Source: Legionella longbeachae (GTDB lineage Bacteria > Pseudomonadota > Gammaproteobacteria > Legionellales > Legionellaceae). Taken from it: DNA of 6,158 nt. Position numbers and translations under genes: made by a program. A model generated the notes under the pieces. The model searched no databases. It saw only the letters and a list, made by a program, of their open reading frames with translations, and had not been told where the DNA came from. Shown here one piece after another: positions 5,963-6,158 of this stretch (within the stretch, counting starts at the first letter, position 1; each line of letters opens with the position of its first letter). The stretch is taken from assembly GCA_016191305.1 (NCBI GenBank), contig JACPOX010000029.1, positions 1,313 through 7,470 of the forward strand. Reading direction: 5' to 3'.

Positions 5963-6039
5963 ATTTGAGGGGGGGGAATAACAAAAAGTGATGTTTAGCC
6001 TCAAAAATACGTCCATTATGGATTAAAGGTTTGGCTAAT

Positions 6040-6158
6040 ATGGATTATGAGTTCGTCCAAAATGGAATGCAAATGAATTTTTTCGATTATTTAATGCTCA
6101 TTGGTAGACGTATAAAAATATCTGGGACTAATGGGCACTTAAGTAATAAAACTAAAAG
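6040..6158 (+). CDS. Possible 5' end of a divergent gene, running off the window
   Basis: From ATG 6040 the frame is open to the window end, beginning MDYEFVQNGMQMNFFDYL. The surrounding frame has no stop from 5992, and AAAGG lies about 10 bases before the ATG. I do not recognise a family in 39 residues. If real, it is transcribed away from hipB and shares the intergenic region with the three palindromes. An AT-rich open frame of this length could also be chance. Confidence 0.3.
   Translation, partial: MDYEFVQNGMQMNFFDYLMLIGRRIKISGTNGHLSNKTK

Overview
The window reads as AT-rich gammaproteobacterial DNA. The protein flavour, the tRNA-Ile2-type attachment remnant and the HipBST-type kinase module make Legionella or a close relative the best guess. 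That is inference from style, not a database match.

Left block (1-3102) looks like ordinary chromosome. It holds the 3' part of an mgtE magnesium channel gene (+). Only 9 bases away and convergent is a large 818-residue fusion gene (-): an NAD-dependent epimerase-type SDR domain, SPW-type membrane repeats, a VKOR-like membrane domain with a CxxC, and a last SPW-like repeat block. A -10 box and a ribosome binding site for this gene lie just upstream, at 3105-3151.

Middle block (3103-4230) is an island edge in decay. It contains the 3' part of a tRNA gene (anticodon CAT, 3' CCA, Ile2-like) on the minus strand at 3623-3665, with a short deletion in its T arm. Next come a perfect 14-bp inverted repeat and tandem 10-mers, then a tyrosine-recombinase gene reduced to its first codons and a frameshifted C-terminal piece. 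That piece stops just before the expected catalytic tyrosine, exactly where an antisense fragment of a winged-helix (AbiEi-like antitoxin) gene begins. Two gene remnants are therefore fused tail to tail at about 4047-4052.

Right block (4311-5778, all minus) is an intact three-gene toxin-antitoxin operon of the HipBST type. hipB encodes an Xre DNA-binding protein, hipS a protein matching only the N-terminal subdomain of HipA, and hipT a compact HipA-like kinase. The genes are joined by ATGA stop/start overlaps. Upstream of hipB are three copies of an 18-bp near-palindrome, TTACTG-N6-CRGTAA, exactly 71 bp apart. The first overlaps the likely hipB -10 box, so these are probably HipB operators. 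A reading frame starting near 6040 on the plus strand runs off the window and may be a divergent gene sharing this control region.

The system of most interest is this hipBST locus as cargo of a decaying tRNA island. It carries two sequence departures at the places expected to matter: a one-serine Gly-rich loop in HipT, and isoleucine where HipS of enteropathogenic E. coli is recalled to have a key tryptophan. It also has the unusual evenly spaced operator array.
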